A stretch of DNA of 16,100 nucleotides from an uncultured Bacillus sp. (GCA_937894355.1 CALCRD010000012.1:1-16100); one strand, 5' to 3'. Shown: positions 4,054 through 12,254, counted from the first letter of the stretch. A program made the numbers and translations. The notes: a model not told the origin generated them from the sequence alone.

Positions 4054-6585
4054 TTAAGTTAATTCGAGTGTTTTAACGATAGATTGATTATTAAAACCAG
4101 ATAACCGTAAACTTTTTTCTGTAATTGATTGAACAAAATCTTCTGTTTCGTTCTCTAAACCTATTTCTGAAAGTTTTTTTCTGCCTTCCATGTATGGTAC
4201 AGCATCTTTCAGGCTTCCAGCACGATTTATTAACAACTGCATCCATGCGTTTCCAGCGATTAATTGCTGTTCGGGAGTGAGAGTGAAAAATATTGGTCGT
4301 TTCCCATTCATAGCGAGAGCTAAATCTAATACCTGGCTTCTTTGCAGGACAGCCTTACTTGCATCCGTTTCAGGAAATATTTCTGCTCCATTACAAACCG
4401 TTTGTATCTGATTCAGCTTATCGGGTACATCCTCTAAAGCAATCTGTACATCATCCATAGTTCCAACTGCCACAAATTGGGTATGTCCATCATCCTTCGA
4501 TTGTTTAATGATCGCTACACAACGGTCAATCAGGCGAAGTGTGGCATTATAGTCATTTGCCAACGTATCATTCTTTTGTATTTCTTGTTGATATAATTTT
4601 TCAAGTTTGGATAGTTTTTCATTTTCTAAGAATGGTAGATTGTTTTGTTCACACTCGAACTTCAAGTTTTCCAATCCCTCAATTTCTTCCTCAAAGCGTA
4701 GTAACCGTTCTGCGGTTTCACTAATGTTATATCCTATCACATTGAAATGGTGGACTAATCCTGGGAGGAATGCAGGACCAGTCAGGAACCAACGACAACG
4801 AACACAGTTTTGTTCGGGATAACCAGGCACAACGCCATAGCTTGTTTTACCTGTATCATCGTTTATATAAGTACCACCTGTGTCACAACCCCAACCCCCC
4901 TTCGGGCAGATACCTTTATCATCTTTAATGAAACTTGCTCCAGACTGTTGAGCATTAAGCACAGATTGGAGAGAAGCAGGGTCATTACTGGCACTGTATA
5001 CTTCTAACTGCTTATATGTTGCATCTTTTAGCCATCGCATGTAAGAATCCTGCTCAACCTCTCCCATTTTCCGTTCTGCTTCATTCATCTTTTCAGAAAC
5101 ATAGGTGATACCAGCTTTTGTATAATAGAGCGTCATAACCAATCGAGCATGTCCAGCAATACACTTGCTTAAAATTGGCATCGGGACACCACCTTCAAGT
5201 GCATAAGCAGTAATCAGTGACACTCTTAAAGAGTGAAGAGGGTAGAATGTGGTATGTTCATTTCTTATAAATTTTAGTTTACTTCCATCATCTGAACCCT
5301 CAACTAATTCACATTGCCTTTGAAGCTCAAGCAGTAGCTTATGCCATAAGGGGTTTAGTGCCTGTTCTCTAATAGGTTTATTTTTATTCTTCTTTTCTCC
5401 AGAGGCATCACGAAACAGAAAACAAGTTGCACTCATTTGTCTCAAAATACCTTCATCTTTAATTTTTCCAAAATGGGTTCTTTCCAGTTCTGTCCATGCT
5501 GTCGGCTTCTCAATAGGATTATACTTTTCTTGCCAGTTACGTAATTTTGCCAACCAATAAAGAACCTCTTCATACTGCCAAGGAACTTCATATCCTTTTG
5601 CCCATTCTTCTTTGTCAATATCAGCAGTCTTGTTTGTATTAATATAGAGTCCCGTCATCTCAAATCTTGTTACTGGGTCTAAAAATTTACGAAGGACTCC
5701 ACGCCTTACGGGATATTTTTCTGTTCCGCCTTTAAGCATTCCGTTATTAACGACCCATTGACCAGCTTCATTCCGTTTAGTTTGTTCATACCTATATGTA
5801 TCAGCCTCGCCACTATCAAGCATCCTGACCTGATAGGTTCTTAATGGTAATAGTAGTTTAGTATACAGTGCTACTGCTCGAACAGGCGACCAGAGTTCAC
5901 AAACAATCTTTGGCAACCCCTTTTTCTCCTGTTCGTATTTGGTACTCTCCCGTTCTCGCCAAACACAATCGGGGTCATCCTTATCAATTTTAGAGTGATC
6001 GATTACAAACCAGTCGCCACCGTTTCGTGCATTCATTGCGTTCTGTGACCATTTCCAATCCCGAAAACTGGTTGCTTCCGTAGGGCAAAGGATTGTACGA
6101 AGTTGTTTGATGTAACGATAGGGGAGCGTGTTTTTATCAGATTCGTCTAACCCACCACGAAGTTTGACTTTACCTGGTGTTTCAAGTGAAATTGGATTAT
6201 GGTATTCACTTGGGATAAACTTGTTGCCAAAGTCATCTTCTACTGAAAAATAATTTTCAAGAACCCAATCCAAAAAATTATTAACGTATGAAAGAAAATA
6301 AGCCTGTTCATATTTTAAATGACTAAGGCAAGTTTCGTAGAACGATTCAGCAGGATAACCAATCTTTAAGTATTCAGCAGGCACTTTACTTAAATTTCTT
6401 TCGTGAAGATAATCATAAAGGAATTTGCCTAATGCTCCTATTGCATGACTTTTTCCTTTTTTTACAGTTAAAAGCCATTCCTCTGCCAATGAACGCCATT
6501 GTTCAAGGTCGGGGTCTATCTCTGTCACCCACCTGAATGTTACATCCTTCGTTTGTCCAAGGTTACGTTTACCCTTTCTTGTCAT
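4054..6585 (-). CDS. gmtZ: Large tyrosine recombinase, GmtZ-like (VPA1269 type)
   Basis: An 843-aa protein. A tyrosine-recombinase core is readable: first Arg in PLRTYQVRMLDSGEAD (about R249), HSLR (H451, R454), AGH (H479) and nucleophile Tyr488, nine residues after that His. A cysteine-rich zinc-site-like segment follows (CPKGGWGC near 560 and NCVRCRWFLTGPAFLPGL near 592), then a probable coiled coil at about 625-690 and a C-terminal helical domain. This is far longer than ordinary integrases (300-450 aa) and fits the GmtZ/VPA1269 family by memory. ATG 6585, behind AAGGGGAAAAG, is preferred to the ATG at 6648, which would overlap gmtY by 80 nt; with 6585 the overlap is 17 nt, suggesting translational coupling. 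It acts with the upstream recombinase on element ends. Confidence 0.75.
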   Translation of the reverse strand: MTRKGKRNLGQTKDVTFRWVTEIDPDLEQWRSLAEEWLLTVKKGKSHAIGALGKFLYDYLHERNLSKVPAEYLKIGYPAESFYETCLSHLKYEQAYFLSYVNNFLDWVLENYFSVEDDFGNKFIPSEYHNPISLETPGKVKLRGGLDESDKNTLPYRYIKQLRTILCPTEATSFRDWKWSQNAMNARNGGDWFVIDHSKIDKDDPDCVWRERESTKYEQEKKGLPKIVCELWSPVRAVALYTKLLLPLRTYQVRMLDSGEADTYRYEQTKRNEAGQWVVNNGMLKGGTEKYPVRRGVLRKFLDPVTRFEMTGLYINTNKTADIDKEEWAKGYEVPWQYEEVLYWLAKLRNWQEKYNPIEKPTAWTELERTHFGKIKDEGILRQMSATCFLFRDASGEKKNKNKPIREQALNPLWHKLLLELQRQCELVEGSDDGSKLKFIRNEHTTFYPLHSLRVSLITAYALEGGVPMPILSKCIAGHARLVMTLYYTKAGITYVSEKMNEAERKMGEVEQDSYMRWLKDATYKQLEVYSASNDPASLQSVLNAQQSGASFIKDDKGICPKGGWGCDTGGTYINDDTGKTSYGVVPGYPEQNCVRCRWFLTGPAFLPGLVHHFNVIGYNISETAERLLRFEEEIEGLENLKFECEQNNLPFLENEKLSKLEKLYQQEIQKNDTLANDYNATLRLIDRCVAIIKQSKDDGHTQFVAVGTMDDVQIALEDVPDKLNQIQTVCNGAEIFPETDASKAVLQRSQVLDLALAMNGKRPIFFTLTPEQQLIAGNAWMQLLINRAGSLKDAVPYMEGRKKLSEIGLENETEDFVQSITEKSLRLSGFNNQSIVKTLELT

Positions 6586-8068
6586 TTTTACTTTTCCCCT
6601 TTTGAATCCATTGTTTTTGTATTTTGCGTTCTTGATTAAACCATGCATCCAGGTCTACATTCATAGGAAGTTGTTCACCATTGTTTAATGCCTCACTTGC
6701 ATTAGCAAGTGCTTTTGTTACTCGGTCTATTGTTGGCTCTGTATATACATCTTGTGATTCATCCGATTTATGATGCATCCCTGCTTGAATGACCTGACGG
6801 TCTATCTTTGCATTACTTACACGTTGTCCATAAGCATGTCTGTGTCCATGTTCAGTCGTTCCAAGCATTTTTCCTACTGTAAGCCCAATCTTTTGTACGG
6901 CTCTGGCATGCGATTGTCGATATGATGATATAGTATACATATTGCCTTTATTTTTGTTATCAAACGATACGAACAAGAATGGGTGAGTATCAGGTATTTT
7001 GTTGCGAATTCTTTGAGCCATATACATCTTCCACACTTGCATAAAAAGGTAGCCCCACTGACGAGGAAACCAATGAACTTGCATATACTTTTGCTCTGTA
7101 TCTGACATCTTTGGATTTTTCCATCCAGCACGTCTTATTCCTTCAAGTTTGTTACGGGGGAATAAACCGTAATTCATACGAAGGTATGCCTCACGATTAG
7201 TCAGATACCTACCATCTGGCATCTTAAAGTCTTTGGGAGCATTGCCCTCACTTGGGTGATAAACACGTACAAGGGCAAGTTGTGGGTCGAAGGGGTCTGG
7301 CATTACGTCATGAACCCAAATATGGAATGGTTCACTGATTCTTAATCCTCCACCATGAATTAAGATAGTTATAGCAATATCACGCCAATTATATTGATCA
7401 AGAAAACCCAATTTATTTTTTTGATCTGATTTTTTAAAGCCTTTCCAAAGTAAATCGTATATCTTATCTTCAGGGAAAGTTTTGGCACCACCATAATCTC
7501 CTGATGGTGTTCTTCTATGCTTGATATTCCGAGCCTTTTTTGCGATTTCCGACATTTTTGAGGCACTATCCAAGTGACCGAGAAAGCAACGATGGCTTTT
7601 ATTGATTAGTGCCATCCAATTCAGTCTTTCTTCAAATTTAGTAGCATCTCTCCATGGATTAAGTTGTACTGCTCCATATTCTTTGTGGAGCCAATCAGAA
7701 AATTCAGTTAAGGCGAACAATAACGCATTTGCTGTATTAATACGTTTTGGCAACCAATAAAGACCACTTGGGTCATAACCTTCCTCATTAATTGTTCCTG
7801 AAAAAATCACGTCAGCAAAAGACTCAAAAAAATCCTTTGGGTTCGAGAAACTGTTATGGTTAGCATCTATATAGTCCAATAATAGCCCAACAGCCTGTAT
7901 TAGCTTATTACGCCATGATTTGCTCATTTCTTTATTATTAATAAGGTATTCATGAAGTTGCCACAAAGGAATAACTTCTCCATTTTGTTCAATTAATATC
8001 GTTGGTATTTCTATGTTCATTCCTGTATTGTCTCTAAAGGTTTTGGTTTTAACTTTCACATGCCTCAT
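6569..8068 (-). CDS. gmtY: Tyrosine recombinase, GmtY-like
   Basis: A 499-aa site-specific recombinase. An N-terminal core-binding helical region (about 20-200) is followed by the catalytic domain: Arg in HGGGLRISEPF (about R243), HGHRH giving HxxR (about 405-410), a second histidine in MHHKSDESQDVY, and nucleophile Tyr (about 441) nine residues after that histidine. The catalytic set is complete. ATG 8068 is preferred because GGTGGGGAT lies 5-6 nt upstream; ATG 8083 has no site. It is the second gene of the leftward operon and overlaps gmtZ. Two different recombinases plus a small helper also recall Tn554 (TnpA, TnpB, TnpC), but sizes and motifs fit the Gamma-Mobile-Trio set better. Confidence 0.8.
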   Translation of the reverse strand: MRHVKVKTKTFRDNTGMNIEIPTILIEQNGEVIPLWQLHEYLINNKEMSKSWRNKLIQAVGLLLDYIDANHNSFSNPKDFFESFADVIFSGTINEEGYDPSGLYWLPKRINTANALLFALTEFSDWLHKEYGAVQLNPWRDATKFEERLNWMALINKSHRCFLGHLDSASKMSEIAKKARNIKHRRTPSGDYGGAKTFPEDKIYDLLWKGFKKSDQKNKLGFLDQYNWRDIAITILIHGGGLRISEPFHIWVHDVMPDPFDPQLALVRVYHPSEGNAPKDFKMPDGRYLTNREAYLRMNYGLFPRNKLEGIRRAGWKNPKMSDTEQKYMQVHWFPRQWGYLFMQVWKMYMAQRIRNKIPDTHPFLFVSFDNKNKGNMYTISSYRQSHARAVQKIGLTVGKMLGTTEHGHRHAYGQRVSNAKIDRQVIQAGMHHKSDESQDVYTEPTIDRVTKALANASEALNNGEQLPMNVDLDAWFNQERKIQKQWIQKGKSKNDKKG

Positions 8069-8110
8069 GAAATCCCCACCCATTTTTTAAGTAATCTATT
8101 AAGATTAACT

Positions 8111-8701
8111 TTAATCTTCAAGCCAATTATATAAAGGAACTTTTTCCGATTGTTGTCGTTCTGTTCTACTTATACTTTGTTCATAATCTTTTTGAGTTAG
8201 CTCATATAATCGTTTACTTTGCTTCTTTGGTAATTTGATTGGGATAGAAGTGGGACTCCAATTCTCTCGTATTGCCTTACGAATAAACCCGTCAGGGTTT
8301 TTAACCTTTTTAGCTGATTGTTGCATGATTAGAAGAATTTCTAAGGTGCGTTTGATTCCGACGACTGATAAGATTGTTAGGATTTCATCTGTAGGAGAAG
8401 TCAATGTAACGGCTTGATAGGCTAATTTGACCAATTCTTTTTCATCCGCATACAAACTTATTTCTTCTTGAACTGACCCAGTTTTATTACTATCCCATTC
8501 CGCATCATTATCAATATGTTCCAATATTTCAACAGGCAAGAAAACACTAAGATTTGTTAAATCGCTTTCAGGAATCCGCCATCCTTCTTTGTCACTGTTT
8601 CGATATGAATGGGGAAATTTACCTGAACGAATCCATCGTTTAATAGTCTCCTCATGTTTCGCTACAAGCTTCGCAATCTCTTTTACAGTGAATTCTCTCA
8701 T
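8111..8701 (-). CDS. Helix-turn-helix protein leading the recombinase operon
   Basis: A 196-aa protein with an excisionase/MerR-type helix-turn-helix at residues 1-50 (FTVKEIAKLVAKHEETIKRWIRSGKFP...GWRIPESDL). The rest is helical and not recognised; a segment near 130-145 (KNPDGFIRKAIRENWSP) recalls replication-type accessory domains but supports no function. GGAGG lies 7 nt before ATG 8701, and a TTTACA-17-TACAAT promoter stands upstream. It ends 42 nt before the gmtY start. Likely roles are control of the operon or recombination directionality, both inferred. It is an addition to the three-gene set I recall. Confidence 0.65.
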   Translation of the reverse strand: MREFTVKEIAKLVAKHEETIKRWIRSGKFPHSYRNSDKEGWRIPESDLTNLSVFLPVEILEHIDNDAEWDSNKTGSVQEEISLYADEKELVKLAYQAVTLTSPTDEILTILSVVGIKRTLEILLIMQQSAKKVKNPDGFIRKAIRENWSPTSIPIKLPKKQSKRLYELTQKDYEQSISRTERQQSEKVPLYNWLED

Positions 8702-8713
8702 TGTTTTTCCTCC

Positions 8714-8731
8714 GAACAGGAATATTTGTTC
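8714..8731 (-). promoter_or_regulatory. Operator-like inverted repeat
   Basis: GAACA (8714-8718) and TGTTC (8727-8731) form a 5-bp inverted repeat between the -10 box and the ribosome binding site of the HTH gene, near the expected transcription start. It is a candidate binding site for the HTH protein; the arms are short. Confidence 0.35.
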
Positions 8732-8733
8732 TT

Positions 8734-8762
8734 ATTGTACTCTTCTCTGTTGTTGTTGTAAA
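8734..8762 (-). promoter_or_regulatory. Promoter of recombinase operon
   Basis: On the minus strand, TTTACA (8762-8757) and TACAAT (8739-8734) are 17 bp apart, a good sigma-A promoter. It reads into the HTH gene and on through gmtY, gmtZ and gmtX. Confidence 0.75.
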
Positions 8763-8787
8763 TAGTGAAAATCTTTAAAAATGTTGC

Positions 8788-8807
8788 GGTAAAAAATATT
8801 TTACCAA
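8788..8807. repeat. 20-bp palindromic motif, copy 1
   Basis: The sequence GGTAAAAAATATTTTACCAA contains a perfect inverted repeat, GGTAAAA-AATA-TTTTACC. An identical copy lies 102 bp further right, and the flanking TTG(C/T) and GTT bases are also shared. It lies 26 bp upstream of the operon's -35 box. It is probably a protein-binding site: recombinase arm site or activator site. Confidence 0.65.
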
Positions 8808-8889
8808 ATTGTTATGACAGCAGTATTTTCATACAAACTCCAATCCTAAATCAGTGATGTTTAAATACAATTACACATTATTGTGTTGT

Positions 8890-8909
8890 GGTAAAAAATA
8901 TTTTACCAA
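8890..8909. repeat. 20-bp palindromic motif, copy 2
   Basis: Identical to copy 1 over all 20 bases, in the same orientation. The pair spans the presumed right end of the mobile element; no third copy was seen elsewhere in the window. Confidence 0.65.
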
Positions 8910-9025
8910 GTAGTTGTAGTAGTAAATGTGGTCATTTATATAGGTATAAATTGGTATATAAAAATGTAAATAGAATTCGTATTTGGTATATATTTTGCTA
9001 TATATTTTATTTCGCAAGGGAATAT

Positions 9026-9064
9026 AAAACAGCCTTCTTCATATTGAAAAAGACTGTTTTTTTT
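9026..9064 (-). terminator. Terminator after sortase gene
   Basis: AAAACAG pairs with CTGTTTT, continuing through CTT/AAG and TTC/GAA with two mismatches, around loop ATATT. It stands 55 nt beyond the sortase stop. The longer T-run is on the plus strand, so it can act in both directions. Confidence 0.65.
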
Positions 9065-9119
9065 TAAAAATATTAAGTTTTAGTATAGTTATCAGCTATA
9101 CATTTCAACATGGGGGTTT

Positions 9120-9680
9120 TTATCTTACTGGTTTGGCAGTGATAATATAACGATTTGGAGCATTTCCGACATATCGGAATGGATGACAGGTTGTAACTGT
9201 CAAGACTTCTTCTGGTGCGGTTGATTTTATCACGGTGCGATCGTCTTTATCGACAATTTTTGTACTTTCAATGACATAGGTGAAAATTCCGTATGGGACT
9301 TTTACAACCAACTCATCGCCGATTTCTAATTCTCCCATTCGCCTAAACACTGTATCACGATGACCTGATAAAACGATTTGATCGTTATCTAAAGGCCAAG
9401 CTGTCCCATTATAATGACCAACACCTTTAGCTAAATCATCCTCATCTGTACCTTCAACAATAGGCAATTCAGCTTCAATTTTTGGTATCCATAGGATTCC
9501 GGCTGTACCTCCAGTAAAAGGAGAAAATTGATCTTTATTTCCAAGAGGGTTGTCCACTAATTCGTGAGCTTCAACTAATTGATTTTCCTGAAGTACCATG
9601 TTTTTATAGATCTCATAACCGCTCACTCCGATAATGATAAGACCTACTAAAATTAATAAAAAACTAAATATTCTTCCCAT
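9120..9680 (-). CDS. Class D sortase (YhcS-like)
   Basis: A 186-aa membrane-anchored transpeptidase that joins surface proteins to the cell wall. One N-terminal transmembrane segment (about 3-23, IFSFLLILVGLIIIGVSGY) precedes the catalytic beta-barrel. The catalytic residues are visible: His107 in LSGHRDT, Cys165 in TTCHPF and Arg177 in APNRYI. Length and motifs fit class D sortases such as Bacillus YhcS. ATG 9680 is chosen because GGAGG lies 6 nt upstream; the longer form to 9713 would add a basic stretch before the anchor. No LPxTG-type substrate gene is visible in the window, although such sortases often sit beside one; the accessory DNA to the left may have separated them, or the substrate is elsewhere. 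Confidence 0.9.
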   Translation of the reverse strand: MGRIFSFLLILVGLIIIGVSGYEIYKNMVLQENQLVEAHELVDNPLGNKDQFSPFTGGTAGILWIPKIEAELPIVEGTDEDDLAKGVGHYNGTAWPLDNDQIVLSGHRDTVFRRMGELEIGDELVVKVPYGIFTYVIESTKIVDKDDRTVIKSTAPEEVLTVTTCHPFRYVGNAPNRYIITAKPVR

Positions 9681-9713
9681 TTTCCCCCTCCGTCTTTTAC
9701 AAAAACTAAACAT

Positions 9714-9962
9714 TTATTAAAAATTAAATTGTTAATATCAAGGTAATATTAAATAAGCGATTCATCAAATTCATCATTAAAAAAATCCGAATATTAATTT
9801 AATATTATATATACTACTTTATCTCATTTTTGCTGTTGTAACAACAACTCTTGTATATCATTTGGAAAAATTTATTCAATTTATACAATAAAAAGATTTT
9901 TGGTTAGCTTGTAATTTTTTTAATATTACGGCATAAACATCCACATTTTCAGTAATACTTAA
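9714..9962. other. AT-rich intergenic region
   Basis: Between the divergent sortase and small-protein genes. It is very AT-rich, and no coding region, hairpin terminator or clear repeat is seen beyond a short palindrome TGTTGTAACAACA near 9833-9845. The sortase promoter must lie at its left end but no convincing boxes were found. Confidence 0.4.
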
Positions 9963-9971
9963 TGGTATAAT
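9963..9971 (+). promoter_or_regulatory. Extended -10 promoter
   Basis: TGGTATAAT is a perfect extended -10 element; the -35 region is weak. It lies 33 bp before the favoured TTG start of the following gene. Confidence 0.6.
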
Positions 9972-10004
9972 AAAATCAAACGGGTGAAAAAGAGGACTGA
10001 TACT

Positions 10005-10256
10005 TTGTTATATAAAAGCCTGGAGTTCAAAAATGTTGTTGGACAGAAGGTAAAAGTCATGGATATTCCTGTGTTGGAGAAAGATAGCGCCTATTTTTTT
10101 ATGATTCAAGTCCGTTTGCAAACATTCATTACCCAGATTAATAAAGGGAAAAATATCAAAAAATGTTATTCCTTCAGAGACCATTTAAAAAGAGTTTTAA
10201 AATGGCCAGATTACGAACGATTATTTAAAATCGAAGAATTAAAGAATAATGCATAA
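10005..10256 (+). CDS. Small hypothetical protein
   Basis: An 83-aa protein (LYKSLEFKNVVGQKVKVMDI...FITQINKGKNIKKCYSFRDHLKRVLKWPDYERLF) without a signal peptide or membrane segment; it is rich in Lys and Arg. I do not recognise the family. I favour TTG 10005 as start because AAGAGGA lies 8 nt upstream; GTG 9984 in the same frame would give 90 aa but has no ribosome binding site. It has its own promoter and a strong terminator directly after, so it is a single-gene unit. Confidence 0.6.
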   Translation: MLYKSLEFKNVVGQKVKVMDIPVLEKDSAYFFMIQVRLQTFITQINKGKNIKKCYSFRDHLKRVLKWPDYERLFKIEELKNNA

Positions 10257-10263
10257 CCCTTTT

Positions 10264-10295
10264 AGTATCGGGAAACCGGTACTTTTTATTTTTTT
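10264..10295 (+). terminator. Intrinsic terminator
   Basis: AGTATCGG-GAAA-CCGGTACT, eight pairs with one G-U and a GNRA tetraloop, is followed by TTTTTATTTTTTT. It lies immediately after the small hypothetical gene. Confidence 0.92.
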
Positions 10296-10394
10296 GCTCT
10301 TTTTGTGGTGAAGCAAGTATATTTAGGGTTTTACAGTAGTGTCGAACGATAGGGGAATGTGTCTGAAAATGTTTTAATGGATTAAATGAACATG

Positions 10395-10400
10395 TATAAT
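10395..10400 (+). promoter_or_regulatory. -10 box of degV-family gene
   Basis: TATAAT lies 32 bp before the start codon of the DegV-family gene. The -35 region (near 10371, TTTTAA) is weak. Confidence 0.5.
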
Positions 10401-10432
10401 AAGAGTTAAGTTGTGAATAAGGATGTGAGCCT

Positions 10433-11275
10433 ATGAGCAAAATAAAAATTATCACTGATTCCACAGTAGATTTATCAAATGAAGAGATTGTTACATATGA
10501 CATTGAGGTGGTCCCATTAACGATTCAAATCAATAAACAAACATATATCGATCGGGTAGATATTACCCCAATTGAGTTTATCGAAAAAATGAAACAAGCT
10601 GATGAGCTTCCAAAAAGTTCACAACCATCAGCAGGTTTATTTTTGGAAGTATATGATCGACTAGGTGAAGCGGGATACGAGGTAATTTCCATACATATGA
10701 CAGGTGGAATGAGTGGAACAGTACAATCTGCAACAAGTGCAGCCCAAATGAGTAAAACAAATGTAACAGTTATTGATTCCATGTTTATTTCAAGAGCTCT
10801 TGCTTTTCAAGTAATAGAAGCAGCTAAAATGGCACAGCAAGGAAAGTCGGGAAAAGAAATAATTGAACAAATTAATAAAATCCGTGACCAATCCCAGCTT
10901 TTTGTTGTGGTAGATACACTTGAGAATTTGGTGAAGGGCGGGAGAATTGGCAAAGGCGCGGCTATGATTGGTTCCTTGCTTAATATCAAACCGATTGCAT
11001 CACTCGAAGGTGGTGTTTATACACCTGTTGCCAAAGTTCGTAGCCATTCACAAGTGGTTAAGTACTTGGCTAAACAATTTGCTGCGGATGTTCAAGGGAA
11101 GACAATAAAAGGAGTAGGACTCGTCCATGTCGATGGATTTGAGTTAGCTACCAAGTTGAAAAAAGCAATTTTCGATTTAACTGGTTATACTGATATTGAC
11201 ATAATATATACTACACCGGTTATTGGAACTCATACGGGCGTGGGTGCTATTGGCTTTATGTACTATTTTGAGTAA
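10433..11275 (+). CDS. DegV family fatty-acid-binding protein
   Basis: A 280-aa cytosolic protein of the DegV/FakB family, which binds a fatty acid and, where the kinase FakA exists, presents it for phosphorylation. Family signatures are present: IITDSTVDL (6-14), SSQPSAG (about 62-68), the SGT of MTGGMSGT (about 88-95), and the KGGRIGKG and LNIKP segments in the second half. Full length for the family (about 280 aa). AAGGATGTGAG precedes ATG 10433. It forms its own unit between two terminated genes. Bacillus genomes carry several paralogs, so no symbol is given. Confidence 0.92.
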   Translation: MSKIKIITDSTVDLSNEEIVTYDIEVVPLTIQINKQTYIDRVDITPIEFIEKMKQADELPKSSQPSAGLFLEVYDRLGEAGYEVISIHMTGGMSGTVQSATSAAQMSKTNVTVIDSMFISRALAFQVIEAAKMAQQGKSGKEIIEQINKIRDQSQLFVVVDTLENLVKGGRIGKGAAMIGSLLNIKPIASLEGGVYTPVAKVRSHSQVVKYLAKQFAADVQGKTIKGVGLVHVDGFELATKLKKAIFDLTGYTDIDIIYTTPVIGTHTGVGAIGFMYYFE

Positions 11276-11475
11276 GTAGCAAAAATATTTAATTCTTCCG
11301 GAATGTTATATTTCAATATTTAAAAGCTAAATTAGCACAATTTTTTGAAATATATGCCTCTTTCTTGTGATAAGATGTGACAAATATCACTCAATTTTCA
11401 TTTCCCTCTTTTTTCTTTGCCTTTCTTTTGTTAGAATAATGTGGGAATTATAATAGATAAAAGTAGGTGAAAAAA

Positions 11476-12063
11476 ATGGTGAAATACAAAAGTGTCTTTT
11501 TATTGATTATTCTCCTAATTAGTATTTTTCTATCTGCTTGTGGTCAAAATGAAATAAAAGATGCTAGAAATTGGCAAATTAGAGATTTTACTTTTACAGA
11601 TCAAGCTGGAAAATCGTTTGGTTTATCTGATTTAAAGGGTAAAATTTGGGTATCTGATTTTGTCTTTACTACATGTGCTGATGTTTGCTTACCAATGACC
11701 AAAAATATGGCAACATTACAAAAAATGCTTAAGGATGAAGGGATTAAGGATGTTGAGTTAGTATCCTTTAGTGTTGATCCAGTTGTTGACACTCCCGAAA
11801 ATTTAACATTATTTGCTAAACATTTTAAAGTTGATTTCTCCAATTGGCATTTTTTGACAGGTTATACTCAAGCTGAGATTGAAGAATTTGCAAAAACAGA
11901 TTTTAAAGCAGTTGTGATAAAACCAGAAAACGAAGATCAAGTAATTCATGGAACCGATTTCTATTTGATGGACCAAAATGGAAAAATTATGAAATATTAC
12001 GATGGTATGGATGAAAAGAATTTTAAAGACATGATTAATGATATAAAAACTTTGCAAAAGTAG
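11476..12063 (+). CDS. ypmQ: Sco lipoprotein for cytochrome c oxidase assembly
   Basis: A 195-aa lipoprotein of the SCO1/SenC family that prepares the CuA site of cytochrome c oxidase by thiol-disulfide exchange and copper binding. Lipobox LSAC with Cys22 anchors it to the outer membrane face. The thioredoxin-like domain holds C67-ADV-C71 (CxxxC) and the copper ligand His158 (VIHGTDFYL). ATG 11476 is favoured, with AGGTGA 5 nt upstream, over GTG 11467. TATAAT at 11449-11454 is a likely -10 box. Its position before the ypmR and ypmS homologs matches the order I recall for Bacillus subtilis ypmQ-ypmR-ypmS. Confidence 0.93.
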   Translation: MVKYKSVFLLIILLISIFLSACGQNEIKDARNWQIRDFTFTDQAGKSFGLSDLKGKIWVSDFVFTTCADVCLPMTKNMATLQKMLKDEGIKDVELVSFSVDPVVDTPENLTLFAKHFKVDFSNWHFLTGYTQAEIEEFAKTDFKAVVIKPENEDQVIHGTDFYLMDQNGKIMKYYDGMDEKNFKDMINDIKTLQK

Positions 12064-12108
12064 ACATTAGGTATTTTAGATTATAATTTGCCATTAGACA
12101 ATGCGGTA

Positions 12109-12142
12109 AAACCCCAAATTAAAAATAATTTGGGGTTTTTTT
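12109..12142 (+). terminator. Terminator after sco gene
   Basis: A perfect 13-bp stem, AAACCCCAAATTA with TAATTTGGGGTTT, a 4-nt A loop, and four T beyond the stem. Confidence 0.95.
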
Positions 12143-12220
12143 ATCCCCTTTTTTTAAGTATGAGGGTTTAGGATTTATCAAAAAAGAAAATCTTAATCTA
12201 GGTATCATTAAATGTAAGAA

Positions 12221-12229
12221 TGCTATAAT
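12221..12229 (+). promoter_or_regulatory. Extended -10 promoter of ypmR-ypmS
   Basis: TGCTATAAT is an extended -10 element 25 bp before the ypmR start. No strong -35 hexamer is seen, as is usual for this promoter class. Confidence 0.6.
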
Positions 12230-12254
12230 GGTAATAAGTTTAGGAGGTGCTTTT

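Larger units (their letters stand above)
8763..9025. other. Gene-free AT-rich end region of the element
   Basis: No coding sequence is seen. The stretch contains two copies of a 20-bp palindromic motif (listed separately) and several TATA-rich runs (TTGGTATATAAAA, TTTGGTATATATTTT near 8950-9000). The border between accessory DNA and the chromosomal sortase unit should lie here, because the sortase terminator begins at 9026. No duplicated target site could be identified. Confidence 0.45.

Noticed and set aside
6874..7131. Minus-strand 85-aa ORF inside the gmtY-like gene
   Set aside because: It is an alternative frame within a conserved recombinase, with low-likelihood protein composition.
8788..8909. 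The two 20-bp repeats as a CRISPR array
   Set aside because: Only two copies, strongly AT-rich, and no cas genes.
81..9086. GTTTTAGTATA at 81-91 and 9076-9086 as attachment-site duplication
   Set aside because: Only 11 AT-rich bases with no longer match around them; chance is a sufficient explanation and the right copy lies beyond the sortase terminator.
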